From: Chloroflexota bacterium
GTDB lineage: Bacteria; Chloroflexota; Dehalococcoidia; Plut-88900
Assembly (NCBI GenBank): GCA_022572865.1
Contig: JACZVB010000110.1
Coordinates: 1 to 5,864, forward strand
Reading direction: 5' to 3'
Length of the DNA: 5,864 nt
Under the pieces are notes generated by a model. The model saw only the letters and a list, made by a program, of their open reading frames with translations. It was not told the origin of the DNA and did not search any database. Position numbers and translations under genes: made by a program. Below, in pieces: positions 1 through 5,864 of this stretch (positions are counted from its first letter, which is position 1; each line of letters starts with the position of its first letter).

Positions 1-60
1 GGTTGCCACGGGTCAACCTCCTTGATAACCTTTGGTGCTGATCTGCTGGGCCACGCTACA

Positions 61-167
61 AGTCCCGAGTATCGGAACAAGCTCAGTACAGTCTCAGGAC
101 AGGCAAGCTCACCACGAGCGGATTGGACTCCCCGCTCATCCTGAGCCTGTCGAAGGACGAGTGGGGA
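61..167. repeat. Cluster of degenerate palindromic repeat units, one intact hairpin
   Basis: The best unit is an imperfect palindrome at 129-167. A 14-nt arm (129-142) faces its near reverse complement (154-167) with 12 Watson-Crick pairs, one G-T wobble and one mismatch, around the loop GAGCCTGTCGA. To its left, the octamer CAAGCTCA occurs twice (78-85 and 104-111), each on the minus strand reading TGAGCTTG, which resembles the TGAGCCTGTCG core of the intact unit. They look like decayed relatives of the same element. Similar GAGC(C/T)TGTCGAA palindromes recur between genes in several bacterial lineages; that they recur in this genome is inference. No transposase or target-site duplication is visible, and the hairpin lacks a convincing T-tract on either side. 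Confidence 0.6.
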
Positions 168-291
168 ACTTTGTACGGCATTTTGTTTTGGTAACAACGT
201 GACTAAACACTACTCGTTTGAACGCTCGATCTGCTCACAGGAGGAGAAGAGGTAAACTCAGGCCTGATTATGTAGACCCCCCTACCATGTG

Positions 292-343
292 CAACGACTC
301 GTTCCTGATCAACGAATTGTGAGCCTGATGAACGAATGGCGAG
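292..343. repeat. Imperfect tandem repeat, about 20-bp unit, roughly 2.6 copies
   Basis: Positions 304-323 and 324-343 match at 17 of 20 bases with no gap (consensus CCTGATSAACGAATKGYGAG). Set in the other phase, the units are 292-309 (18 bp, more diverged), 310-329 (20 bp) and 330-343 (partial). The leftmost copy contains a perfect palindrome, AACGA-C-TCGTT (293-303), and TGATCA lies at 306-311. The array starts about 35 nt beyond the E1 beta stop codon, on the downstream side of the operon. It could be a decayed repeat, a protein-binding array or chance duplication; nothing in the sequence decides between these. Confidence 0.6.
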
Positions 344-378
344 ATTGCTATAGCCGAGGCTCTACTCGCGATACTAAC

Positions 379-1350
379 CTAGAAGAGGCGGTGGACCGCC
401 TCGATTATCCGGTCTTCGTTGGGCAGAGTCGCCAGCTCCAGGGGCCGGGAGTAGGGCATGGGAATATCAGCGCCGGCCACCCTCTGAACGGGGGCGTCCA
501 GGTATTCCAGAGCGTTCTCCATGATCCGCGCCGATACCTCCGCCCCGATGCCCATGGCCTTCCACCCCTCCTCCACCACCACTGCCCTGCTGGTCTTCTT
601 CACCGAGTTGATTATGGTGTCTGTGTCCATCGGCCGCAGGCTGCGAAGGTCCACCACTTCGGCGTCTATACCCTCTTCCTCCAGCCTCACCGCTGCCTTC
701 AATGCCACCTGGACCATACGGGAGTAGCTTATTATGGTAACGTCGCTCCCCTCTCGCTTGACGTCGGCCACGCCCAGGGGGATGCTGTATTCCTCATCGG
801 GAATATCGCCCTTCATGCCGTAGAGGAGTGAGTGCTCCACGTACATGACCGGGTTGGGATCCTGGTAGGCGGCCCTGAGGAGCCCCTTGGCGTCGTAGGG
901 CGTGGAGGGGGCCACCACCTTTAGGCCCGGCACGTGGGCAAACCAGCCTTCCAGGCTCTGAGAGTGGGACGCCGCCAGCTGGGTCCCTCCCCCGCTCACC
1001 GTCCTGATCACCAGGGGCACCGTAACCTGGCCCCCCGACATATAGTGGAGTTTGGCCGCGCAGTTGACGATCTGGTCCATGGCCAGAAGACTGAAATTGA
1101 TGGTCATGATCTCGATGATGGGTCTTGAGCCTGCCATGGCCGCCCCGATCCCCGCGCCGACGATGACTGATTCAGCGATGGGGGTGTCCTTGATCCTCTC
1201 TGGGCCGAACTCTTTAAGGAAGCCCCGGGTGACGGCATAGGCCCCCTGGTATCCGCCGATATCCTCGCCTATCATGAAGGCCCTGGGGTCACTTTGCAGG
1301 ATCTCTCTCAGGGCCTGGCTGATGGCCTTTCGGTATGTTATCTCTGGCAT
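379..1350 (-). CDS. pdhB: 2-oxoacid dehydrogenase E1 component, beta subunit (pyruvate/acetoin type)
   Basis: Encodes a 323-residue beta subunit of the alpha2beta2 thiamine-diphosphate E1, which decarboxylates a 2-oxoacid (probably pyruvate, possibly acetoin) in the cytoplasm and acylates the lipoyl arm of E2. The length is normal for the family. Visible marks are DTPIAE (residues 55-60; Glu60 is the expected cofactor-activating glutamate), the SHSQSLEGWFAHVPGL segment with His129, the VDLRSLRPMD stretch (233-242) that opens the C-terminal transketolase-like domain, and a VVVEEGW strand. I chose the ATG at 1350. It lies 4 nt past the E1 alpha stop, and a GAGG (1360-1363) inside the last E1 alpha codons can serve as its ribosome site, implying translational coupling. 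A longer frame to 1416 would overlap E1 alpha and add a non-homologous-looking arginine- and threonine-rich leader. It is the last operon gene. AcoB is the alternative name; substrate cannot be read from sequence. Confidence 0.93.
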   Translation of the reverse strand: MPEITYRKAISQALREILQSDPRAFMIGEDIGGYQGAYAVTRGFLKEFGPERIKDTPIAESVIVGAGIGAAMAGSRPIIEIMTINFSLLAMDQIVNCAAKLHYMSGGQVTVPLVIRTVSGGGTQLAASHSQSLEGWFAHVPGLKVVAPSTPYDAKGLLRAAYQDPNPVMYVEHSLLYGMKGDIPDEEYSIPLGVADVKREGSDVTIISYSRMVQVALKAAVRLEEEGIDAEVVDLRSLRPMDTDTIINSVKKTSRAVVVEEGWKAMGIGAEVSARIMENALEYLDAPVQRVAGADIPMPYSRPLELATLPNEDRIIEAVHRLF

Positions 1351-1354
1351 CGGT

Positions 1355-2344
1355 TCACGCCTCGTCTGCGTAGACGTCGTCGTAGATGGCTTCCGTGGGA
1401 AGCACGGGGCTCTCATCGGCGAAGCGGACGGCGTCCTCTATTATCTCGTCGATCTCTTGCTCCATCGCCTGCAGCTCTTCCGAGGTTAGAATGTCGAGCT
1501 CCTCCATCTGCCGGCGCATGCACAGGATGGGCTCCTTCTGACGCCACTCCTGTTCCTCCGTCTTCTTTCGGTACTCCATGGGGTCGGCCATAGAGTGACC
1601 CCGGAACCGGTAGGTCATGGCCTCTATGAAGGTAGGCCCCTGGCCTTTGCGGGCCCTTTCCACCGCGGTCTGGGTGGCCTGGATCACGTCGAAAACGTCC
1701 ATGCCGTCGATCTTGCTGCAGCAGGGCATGCCATAGGCCTCGGCCAGGCGGGAGATGTCCTTTCCGGCGAAGGTCGCAGTAACCGGAGAGCCCATACCGT
1801 AGCCGTTGTTCTCACAGAAGAACACCACCGGCAGCTTCCAAAGGGCCGCCAGGTTCAAGGACTCGTGGAACTCCCCCTCGCTGACCGCACCGTCGCCGAA
1901 GAAGCAAACCGTCACCCGGTCGTTCCCCTGTTGCTTTGAGGCGAGGCCCAGGCCCACGGCGATGGGCATCATGGCCCCCACGATGGCGTAGCCTCCCAGG
2001 AACCCTCGCGAGGCATCGAACAGGTGCATGGAGCCACCCTTGCCCTTGCTGGTGCCCGTGGCCCGGCCGAACAGCTCGGCCATGATCTTCCTGGGGTCCA
2101 TGCCCCGGGCCAGGGCGTGGCCGTGCTCCCGGTAGTGGCTGACGACGTAGTCGTCGGGGCCAAGGACTGACATGACTCCCGTGGCTATCGCCTCCTCGCC
2201 GATGTACAGGTGAAGGAACCCGCCTATCTTGCCCCGCATGTACATCTCCGAGGCCTTCTCCTCGAACCTTCGTATGAGCTTCATCTGGCGCAAGAGATCC
2301 ATATACTTGCTCTTGTCTGCCACTGGCTTGCTCAGAACTTTCAT
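1355..2344 (-). CDS. pdhA: 2-oxoacid dehydrogenase E1 component, alpha subunit (pyruvate/acetoin type)
   Basis: Encodes a 329-residue alpha subunit of heterotetrameric E1, which holds most of the thiamine-diphosphate/magnesium site. The signature runs from GDG (150-152) to ENN (178-180), the classic GDG...NN thiamine-binding motif. SHYREHGHALARG (69-81), KGGSMH (102-107) and the YRFRGHS loop (245-251, with the conserved His250) follow the pattern of pyruvate and acetoin dehydrogenases. Branched-chain enzymes usually have a different loop here, so that substrate is less likely. I prefer the ATG at 2344 over the TTG at 2350, because AGGAG at 2351-2355 is correctly spaced (6 nt) only for the ATG. 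The gene lies 16 nt after lpdA and 4 nt before E1 beta. The N-terminus starts directly in the family region, with no targeting extension. AcoA cannot be excluded, since the usual companion E2 is not in view. Confidence 0.94.
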   Translation of the reverse strand: MKVLSKPVADKSKYMDLLRQMKLIRRFEEKASEMYMRGKIGGFLHLYIGEEAIATGVMSVLGPDDYVVSHYREHGHALARGMDPRKIMAELFGRATGTSKGKGGSMHLFDASRGFLGGYAIVGAMMPIAVGLGLASKQQGNDRVTVCFFGDGAVSEGEFHESLNLAALWKLPVVFFCENNGYGMGSPVTATFAGKDISRLAEAYGMPCCSKIDGMDVFDVIQATQTAVERARKGQGPTFIEAMTYRFRGHSMADPMEYRKKTEEQEWRQKEPILCMRRQMEELDILTSEELQAMEQEIDEIIEDAVRFADESPVLPTEAIYDDVYADEA

Positions 2345-2360
2345 TGGCAACTCCTGGGGC

Positions 2361-3743
2361 CTAGATGTGTATCGATTGGTCCAGCACTCCCAGAGCGGCC
2401 TCTTTCAGGGCCTCTGACAGAGTGGGGTGGGGATGTATGGCTGCGCCGATGTCCTCGACGGTCGCGTCCAGGGCCAGGGCCACAGACACTTCGCCCAGCA
2501 GCTCCGTAACCTCGGGCCCGATCATGTGGACGCCCAGGATCTCACCGTACTCAGCGCCGGCCACGATCTTCACCAGCCCCTCACCTTCCCCCATCCCCAT
2601 GGCCTTGCCGCTGGCCACGAATGGGAAACGTCCGGTCTTCACCTCGTGTCCCGCCTCCCGGGCCTGGGCCTCGGTCAGCCCGATGCTGGCCACCTGGGGC
2701 TGGCAGTAGGTGGCCCGGGGGATGTTCTCGTAGGTCAGATGCATTGTCTGTCGACCAGCGATAGTCTCGGTGGCTATGGTGCCCTGGGCAAAGGCGGTGT
2801 GGGCCAGAAGGGAATGGCCCGTGACGTCGCCGACGGCGTAGATGCCTGGAACATTGGTCTGCATTGCGCCATCGATGGTTATGAACCCCCTATCCATCTC
2901 CACCCCCAGCTCCTCCAGGCCCAAACCGGCCACACTGCCCTCCATGCCCACGGCGACCAGGACGCAGTCGCACTCCACCCGGCTCTCGCCATCGGGGGTT
3001 GCGACGGTCACGGTTCCGACGCCGTTGCTGAAGTCCGATGCCTCCACCCGGGAGCCCGTCATGAGCCTAATGCCCTGTTTCTGGAACGCCTTCTCCAGCA
3101 CCTGGCTGATCTCTGGGTCTTCGTTGGGGACTAGGTTAGGCAACAGCTCTATGATGGTTACTTCGCTTCCATATGTGGCCCACAGATAGGCGAACTCCAC
3201 CCCCGCGGCCCCACCCCCCACGATGACCGTCCGGGGGTGTACTGTCTTCAGCTCCAGGGCCTCTCTGGTGGTTATGATCCTCTCGCCGTCGACGGGCAGG
3301 GAAGGAAGGTCCTTGTTTACCCCTCCCGTGGCTATGATGACGTTGTCGGTTTCCATGATCTGGCCCGAGCCCTTGACCTCGATCCTGTTTGGGGAGGTCA
3401 GGACGGCCTCTCCGGATATCACATCTATCTTGTGCTTCTTCAGCAGCGATTTCAGCCCGCCTACCAGGCGTCGGACAACCCTCCGGCTCCGGTCTACCGC
3501 CTTGCCGTAGTCGTAGGCCAGATTGTCAAATGATATGCCAAACTCGTCGGCCCGCTTCATCAGGTTGAGGACCTCCGCGTTCCTGAGGAGCGCCTTACTG
3601 GGAATGCAGCCCCAGTTGAGGCACAGGCCGCCCACCTCCTCCCTTTCTACCACGCCTGCCCTGAGGCCGAGTTGGGCCGCCCTTATGGCCGACACGTAGC
3701 CCCCGGGCCCACCGCCTATGACTATCAGATCGTACTTGTCCAT
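2361..3743 (-). CDS. lpdA: Dihydrolipoamide dehydrogenase (E3)
   Basis: A 460-residue FAD-dependent disulfide oxidoreductase that reoxidises dihydrolipoamide on 2-oxoacid dehydrogenase complexes or the glycine cleavage H protein, reducing NAD+. Domains in order are the FAD-binding fold with GGGPGG (10-15), the redox-active pair Cys41/Cys46 in CLNWGCIPSK, the NAD-binding fold with GGGAAG (176-181) followed by a strand ending in Glu199 that fits NAD preference, the second FAD motif YAVGD (302-306), and the dimerisation domain with HPHPT (437-441), giving His439 and Glu444 as the catalytic acid-base dyad. All key residues for lipoamide activity are present. This separates it from mercuric reductase or a plain NADH oxidase. 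The ATG at 3743 sits 24 nt after lipA with only a weak GGA (about 9 nt upstream), so expression may rely on read-through from lipA. Length is typical. Confidence 0.96.
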   Translation of the reverse strand: MDKYDLIVIGGGPGGYVSAIRAAQLGLRAGVVEREEVGGLCLNWGCIPSKALLRNAEVLNLMKRADEFGISFDNLAYDYGKAVDRSRRVVRRLVGGLKSLLKKHKIDVISGEAVLTSPNRIEVKGSGQIMETDNVIIATGGVNKDLPSLPVDGERIITTREALELKTVHPRTVIVGGGAAGVEFAYLWATYGSEVTIIELLPNLVPNEDPEISQVLEKAFQKQGIRLMTGSRVEASDFSNGVGTVTVATPDGESRVECDCVLVAVGMEGSVAGLGLEELGVEMDRGFITIDGAMQTNVPGIYAVGDVTGHSLLAHTAFAQGTIATETIAGRQTMHLTYENIPRATYCQPQVASIGLTEAQAREAGHEVKTGRFPFVASGKAMGMGEGEGLVKIVAGAEYGEILGVHMIGPEVTELLGEVSVALALDATVEDIGAAIHPHPTLSEALKEAALGVLDQSIHI

Positions 3744-3767
3744 TAAAGGGATTCCATGCTCTCGGGG

Positions 3768-4637
3768 CTACACATGCTCGTGGGCGTGGTAGGAGCTTCT
3801 TACCAGGGGGCCGGACTCCACGTGGCGGAACCCCATCTTGAGCCCCTCTTCCTTCAGCTCTTTGAACTCCTCAGGAGTGTAGTACCGGGTTATGGGCAGG
3901 TGTTTCTCCGAAGGTCTAAGGTACTGTCCTATGGTCAGTATGTTGCAGCCTACCTGTCTCAGGTCGGCCATGGCCTGCAGGACCTCCTCCACCGTCTCCC
4001 CCACCCCCATCATCATCCCAGACTTGGTCAACCCCTCGGGCGCCTTCTCCTTGGCCCTCCTCAAAAGCTCCAGGGACCTGTCGTATCGAGCCCGAGACCT
4101 GACCACCCGCTGCAGCCGCTCCACCGTCTCGATATTGTGGTTCAAAATATCTGGGGTCGCGGTCATCACCTTGTCCAGGGCGGACTCGGAGCCTTGGAAA
4201 TCGGGGATCAATACCTCTATCCTGGTCTTGGGGTTGTATTCCCTGATCTTTCGGATGGTGGCGGCGAACACGGATGCGCCGCCGTCTTCCAGATCGTCCC
4301 GCGCCACCGAGGTTACCACCGCATGGGCCAGCTTCATCTTCTCCACGGCCCTGGCCACCCTCTCCGGCTCCCCCAAATCGTGCCAGGTGGGCTTTCCGCT
4401 GGTCACCGCGCAGAACCGGCAGGCCCGGGTGCACACGTCTCCCAGAATCATGAAGGTGGCCGTCCGGTTCTGCCAGCACTCGAATATGTTGGGGCAGTGG
4501 GCCTCCTCACACACAGTGTTGAGGGCCATCTTTCGCATGAGGGACTTCAGTTCCAGGTAGTTGGGCCCGGTCCTGAGGCGTACCTTCAGCCAGGGAGGGC
4601 GGCGTTCGGGAGTTCGGGTCTCCGCTGTGGATATCAT
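3768..4637 (-). CDS. lipA: Lipoyl synthase, radical SAM enzyme
   Basis: A 289-residue lipoyl synthase that inserts two sulfurs into protein-bound octanoyl groups to form lipoyl cofactor, using two [4Fe-4S] clusters. The auxiliary-cluster motif is Cys43, Cys48, Cys54 (CX4CX5C), and the radical SAM motif is Cys69, Cys73, Cys76 in CTRACRFC. The C-terminal RSSY (280-283) supplies the serine known to ligate the auxiliary cluster. DDLEDGGA and the HNIETV segment are also typical. Length is ordinary and every expected ligand is present. The tail HAHEHV is histidine-rich, which may be incidental. The ATG at 4637 is the first start in frame and gives the usual N-terminal extension before PPWLKVR, but no clear Shine-Dalgarno precedes it. 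It heads the operon, so cofactor synthesis is co-transcribed with E3 and E1. No lipB or lplA is visible. Confidence 0.97.
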   Translation of the reverse strand: MISTAETRTPERRPPWLKVRLRTGPNYLELKSLMRKMALNTVCEEAHCPNIFECWQNRTATFMILGDVCTRACRFCAVTSGKPTWHDLGEPERVARAVEKMKLAHAVVTSVARDDLEDGGASVFAATIRKIREYNPKTRIEVLIPDFQGSESALDKVMTATPDILNHNIETVERLQRVVRSRARYDRSLELLRRAKEKAPEGLTKSGMMMGVGETVEEVLQAMADLRQVGCNILTIGQYLRPSEKHLPITRYYTPEEFKELKEEGLKMGFRHVESGPLVRSSYHAHEHV

Positions 4638-4690
4638 GATTAAGATTCGGACTCGCAGGCGTTAGTGTGGCCCAAAGAGGCCAGTAACGC

Positions 4691-4696
4691 ATTATA
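4691..4696 (-). promoter_or_regulatory. Candidate -10 box for the lipA operon
   Basis: On the minus strand this hexamer is a perfect TATAAT, 53 nt upstream of the lipA ATG, so transcription would begin near 4684 and leave a leader of about 45 nt. No good -35 hexamer lies at 16-18 bp spacing, and the preceding bases (GATG) are not a proper TGn extended -10. An activator or a non-consensus -35 would be needed. It is supported mainly by the exact hexamer and its position at the head of the operon. Confidence 0.45.
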
Positions 4697-4723
4697 CATC
4701 TTTATAGTCGACAATTCCCTCGG

Positions 4724-4751
4724 CTGAGACGGCAGTCTGTTGAGGTATAAT
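4724..4751 (+). promoter_or_regulatory. Candidate rightward promoter for the zinc-ribbon gene
   Basis: A perfect TATAAT (4746-4751) is preceded by CTGAGA (4724-4729), which matches TTGACA at 4 of 6 positions with a 16-bp spacer. Initiation would fall near 4758, leaving a leader of about 100 nt before the TTG start at 4856. It is back to back with the leftward TATAAT at 4691-4696, about 50 bp away, so the two promoters could share regulators. Confidence 0.5.
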
Positions 4752-4761
4752 CGGACTAAAG

Positions 4762-4815
4762 GGCATACCCCTTTGATGCAGGTATCCTATCCGGGGGTGC
4801 CGGCCTCGATGCCGG
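4762..4815 (+). other. Possible structured leader with alternative hairpins
   Basis: GGCA (4762-4765) and CCCC (4768-4771) can pair with TGCC (4798-4801) and GGGG (4793-4796), a two-part stem with a small internal loop. Alternatively CCGGC (4800-4804) pairs perfectly with GCCGG (4811-4815) around a 6-nt loop. The two share bases 4800-4801, so they exclude each other. The region lies in the predicted leader of the zinc-ribbon gene. GC-rich DNA makes such stems easily, and I do not recognise a known riboswitch family, so this is a structural note only. Confidence 0.25.
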
Positions 4816-4855
4816 GCCCAGGCCGCCGAATCAGGGCTGGAAAGTTGGCCGAGCT

Positions 4856-5017
4856 TTGTTGTTCTGTAAAAAGTGCGATGTTCTATGGAGCAAGGTGCCC
4901 CGGGACAAGGACTACATGGACATAGACGCCACGATCAAGATGTACAAGAGGCGCAGGTGCCCCGACTGCGGCCGGGATCTGGAGGAGGTCACCTTCGTCT
5001 CGGGCCTGAGCGGCTAG
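4856..5017 (+). CDS. Small zinc-ribbon protein, TTG start
   Basis: A 53-codon frame encodes a protein with two CxxC knuckles, CKKC (residues 4-7) and CPDC (35-38). They are separated by 27 residues rich in charged side chains, ending in KMYKRRR just before the second knuckle. The pattern is that of a treble-clef or rubredoxin-like zinc ribbon; which one is not clear. From the first cysteine onward nearly all codons end in G or C, as in the neighbouring genes, whereas the frame upstream does not look coding. An in-frame stop at 4757-4759 and the lack of any ATG or GTG before the first CxxC leave TTG at 4856 or 4859 as the only common starts. The in-frame ATG near 4916 would lose the first knuckle. 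A GGAAAG (4839-4844) is a weak ribosome site. The gene ends 30 nt before the convergent SDR gene. Function is unknown; nucleic-acid or protein binding is only a guess from fold and charge. Confidence 0.72.
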   Translation: MLFCKKCDVLWSKVPRDKDYMDIDATIKMYKRRRCPDCGRDLEEVTFVSGLSG

Positions 5018-5021
5018 GCCC
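5002..5021. other. Hairpin spanning the zinc-ribbon stop codon
   Basis: GGGCCT (5002-5007) and AGGCCC (5016-5021) form a perfect 6-bp stem around an 8-nt loop, with the TAG stop (5015-5017) across loop and stem. It sits at the convergence point of two genes, where a two-way terminator would be useful. No T-run follows on either strand, so intrinsic termination is doubtful. Confidence 0.3.
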
Positions 5022-5047
5022 AGGGCCAGTACGGCAACGATGCAAGG

Positions 5048-5824
5048 TCACACCAGGGCCCGGCCCCCGTCTACCAGGATCACGTGCCCGGTGACCATGT
5101 TCGATAGGTCGCTGGCCAGGAAGGCCACAGCGCCCACTATATCATCGGGCTCGACAATTCGGCCCATGGGTATCTCACTCACCGTGGCGTCGTAGGTCTT
5201 GGGGTCGGCCAGGGCAGGGGCCATCATCTGGGTGTTCGTAGGGCCCGGGGCCACGGCGTTGACCCGTATGTTATGCCTGGCCCACTCGACGGCCAGGGCC
5301 CGGGTCAGGTTGACCACGCCGCCTTTGCTGGCCATGTAGGCAGCCGATATCCTTTCCTTGGGCACCACGAAGGCCAGCTCTGATGCCGTGTTGATTATCT
5401 TGCCCCCGCCGGTATTGATCATCTGCCGCGCCGCGGCCTGGCACCCGAAAAATACGCCCCTCAGATTCACGTTCAGGACCGTATCCCACTCCTCGGGAGT
5501 GACATCCAGGGATAAGTTACGGGCTATTACGCCGGCGTTGTTGACCATGATGTCCAGCCGGCCGTACTTCTCCACCGTGGCCGATACGACACCGGCTATG
5601 GCCTCGGGGTCCGTGACATCCCCTTCCAGGATAGTGGCCCTACCACCGGCATCCTTGATGAACCTCACCACTTCCGCCGCATCGCCACCCCTATCTGGAA
5701 GATCGACAATGGTCACGTCTGCACCGAAGGATGCCAGGCCTTTGGCCATCGCCGCGCCTATGCCGCGGCCGGCGCCCGTCACTATGGCTATCCTTCCACT
5801 GAGGTCGAGGGCATTTGCTCCCAT
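5048..5824 (-). CDS. Short-chain dehydrogenase/reductase (classical SDR, FabG-like)
   Basis: A 258-residue classical SDR, a cytosolic NAD(P)-dependent oxidoreductase of carbonyl or hydroxyl substrates. The Rossmann motif TGAGRGIG spans residues 16-23, NNAG 95-98, and the active-site YMASK gives Tyr163 and Lys167. Asn120 in VLNVNLRGVF completes the usual tetrad with Ser148. Asp41 at the end of the second strand favours NAD(H) over NADP(H). The PG motif (193-194) and the C-terminal GHVILVDGG are standard. Ser148 lies 15 residues before Tyr163 instead of the common 13, implying a two-residue longer loop. The ATG at 5824 has a strong GGAGGAG ribosome site (5832-5838) 7 nt away. Substrate is unassigned: FabG, sugar-alcohol or hydroxy-acid dehydrogenases all share this layout. 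The gene lies alone here, convergent with the zinc-ribbon gene; its promoter or operon partners are beyond the right edge. Confidence 0.93.
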   Translation of the reverse strand: MGANALDLSGRIAIVTGAGRGIGAAMAKGLASFGADVTIVDLPDRGGDAAEVVRFIKDAGGRATILEGDVTDPEAIAGVVSATVEKYGRLDIMVNNAGVIARNLSLDVTPEEWDTVLNVNLRGVFFGCQAAARQMINTGGGKIINTASELAFVVPKERISAAYMASKGGVVNLTRALAVEWARHNIRVNAVAPGPTNTQMMAPALADPKTYDATVSEIPMGRIVEPDDIVGAVAFLASDLSNMVTGHVILVDGGRALV

Positions 5825-5831
5825 GTCATCA

Positions 5832-5838
5832 CTCCTCC
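5832..5838 (-). promoter_or_regulatory. Strong ribosome binding site of the SDR gene
   Basis: GGAGGAG on the minus strand, 7 nt from the ATG at 5824. It is a stronger match than any ribosome site in the lipA operon and fixes the SDR start. Confidence 0.75.
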
Positions 5839-5864
5839 CAACTGCTTCAAGGTGATGTTGTGTC

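Larger units (their letters stand above)
1..378. other. Gene-free flank downstream of the operon
   Basis: No supported gene lies between the left edge and the end of the E1 beta gene. Open frames here are short, lack sensible starts or run antisense into the E1 beta gene. A good Shine-Dalgarno-like AGGAGG (240-245, plus strand) leads only to an ATG followed at once by a stop codon (269-274). A 5-bp inverted repeat (1-5 with 14-18) is too small to interpret. The content that stands out is repetitive: a palindrome cluster at 61-167 and a tandem repeat at 292-343, described separately. No stem followed by a T-run is seen after the operon on the minus strand, so its end is not marked by a classic intrinsic terminator. 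An E2 gene is not present here. Confidence 0.7.

Noticed and set aside
83..181. 32-codon minus-strand frame with ATG through the palindromic repeat
   Set aside because: It is built largely from the repeat element; such frames arise wherever the element lands, and there is no ribosome site.
183..211. TTGTTT...AACACT as a rightward promoter
   Set aside because: The -10 matches only 3 of 6 positions and no gene follows it.
351..362. AGCC-GA-GGCT inverted repeat just after the E1 beta stop as a terminator
   Set aside because: The stem is 4 bp with a 2-nt loop and no T-run follows on the minus strand.
289..831. Plus-strand open frame of 180 codons with GTG start, partly in the left flank
   Set aside because: Most of it is antisense to the well-supported E1 beta gene, with proline/histidine/leucine-rich composition typical of a shadow frame and no ribosome site. 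The non-overlapping first part resembles nothing I know.
1351..1416. Upstream extension of E1 beta by 22 residues
   Set aside because: It would overlap the E1 alpha C-terminus and precede the normal family start; the ATG at 1350 with an internal GAGG is the better choice.
2427..3134. Plus-strand open frame of 235 codons inside lpdA
   Set aside because: Antisense shadow of a gene with all catalytic motifs intact; composition is histidine- and glycine-rich without motifs.
3756..4643. Plus-strand open frame of 295 codons covering lipA
   Set aside because: It mirrors lipA almost exactly. Long antisense frames are expected in G/C-third-position genes, and no domain or motif is visible.
4740..4925. 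61-codon plus-strand frame with TTG start overlapping the zinc-ribbon gene
   Set aside because: Its start overlaps the candidate -10 region, codon use is unlike the neighbours, and the overlapping frame contains the paired CxxC motifs.

Overview
The window is a compact bacterial segment of moderately high GC with strong G/C preference at third codon positions. I infer a Chloroflexota-type (Dehalococcoidia/SAR202-like) genome, with low to moderate confidence. The hints are the order lipA-lpdA-E1alpha-E1beta, the style of the proteins, and a palindromic element with a TGAGCCTGTCGAA core of a kind I associate with such environmental genomes. No rRNA or marker protein settles this, and there is no tRNA, CRISPR, transposase or phage gene.

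Layout. Positions 1-378 hold no gene I can support. They contain a cluster of related degenerate palindromic repeats (61-167) and a short imperfect tandem repeat (292-343). Positions 379-4637 are one leftward (minus-strand) operon, read in the order lipA (lipoyl synthase), lpdA (dihydrolipoamide dehydrogenase, E3), E1 alpha and E1 beta of a pyruvate/acetoin-type 2-oxoacid dehydrogenase. The gaps between genes are 24, 16 and 4 nt. Positions 4638-4855 are a divergent control region with two back-to-back perfect TATAAT boxes. The rightward one precedes a roughly 100-nt structured leader and a 53-codon zinc-ribbon gene (4856-5017) that must start at TTG, so ATG-only gene calling would miss it. It converges on a leftward short-chain dehydrogenase/reductase gene (5048-5824), whose upstream region runs off the right edge.

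How the genes fit together. LipA inserts sulfur to make the lipoyl cofactor. E1 alpha and beta decarboxylate a 2-oxoacid on thiamine diphosphate and pass the acyl group to a lipoyl arm. LpdA reoxidises that arm and produces NADH. The lipoyl-bearing E2 acyltransferase and a LipB/LplA-type lipoyl attachment enzyme are absent from the window, so the operon encodes an incomplete complex. The SDR and the zinc-ribbon protein have no evident functional tie to it.

Most worth a second look: the TTG-started zinc-ribbon gene with its own promoter and leader, the E2-less operon headed by lipA, and the two repeat structures beyond the operon's end. I see no clear evidence of a wholly new system.
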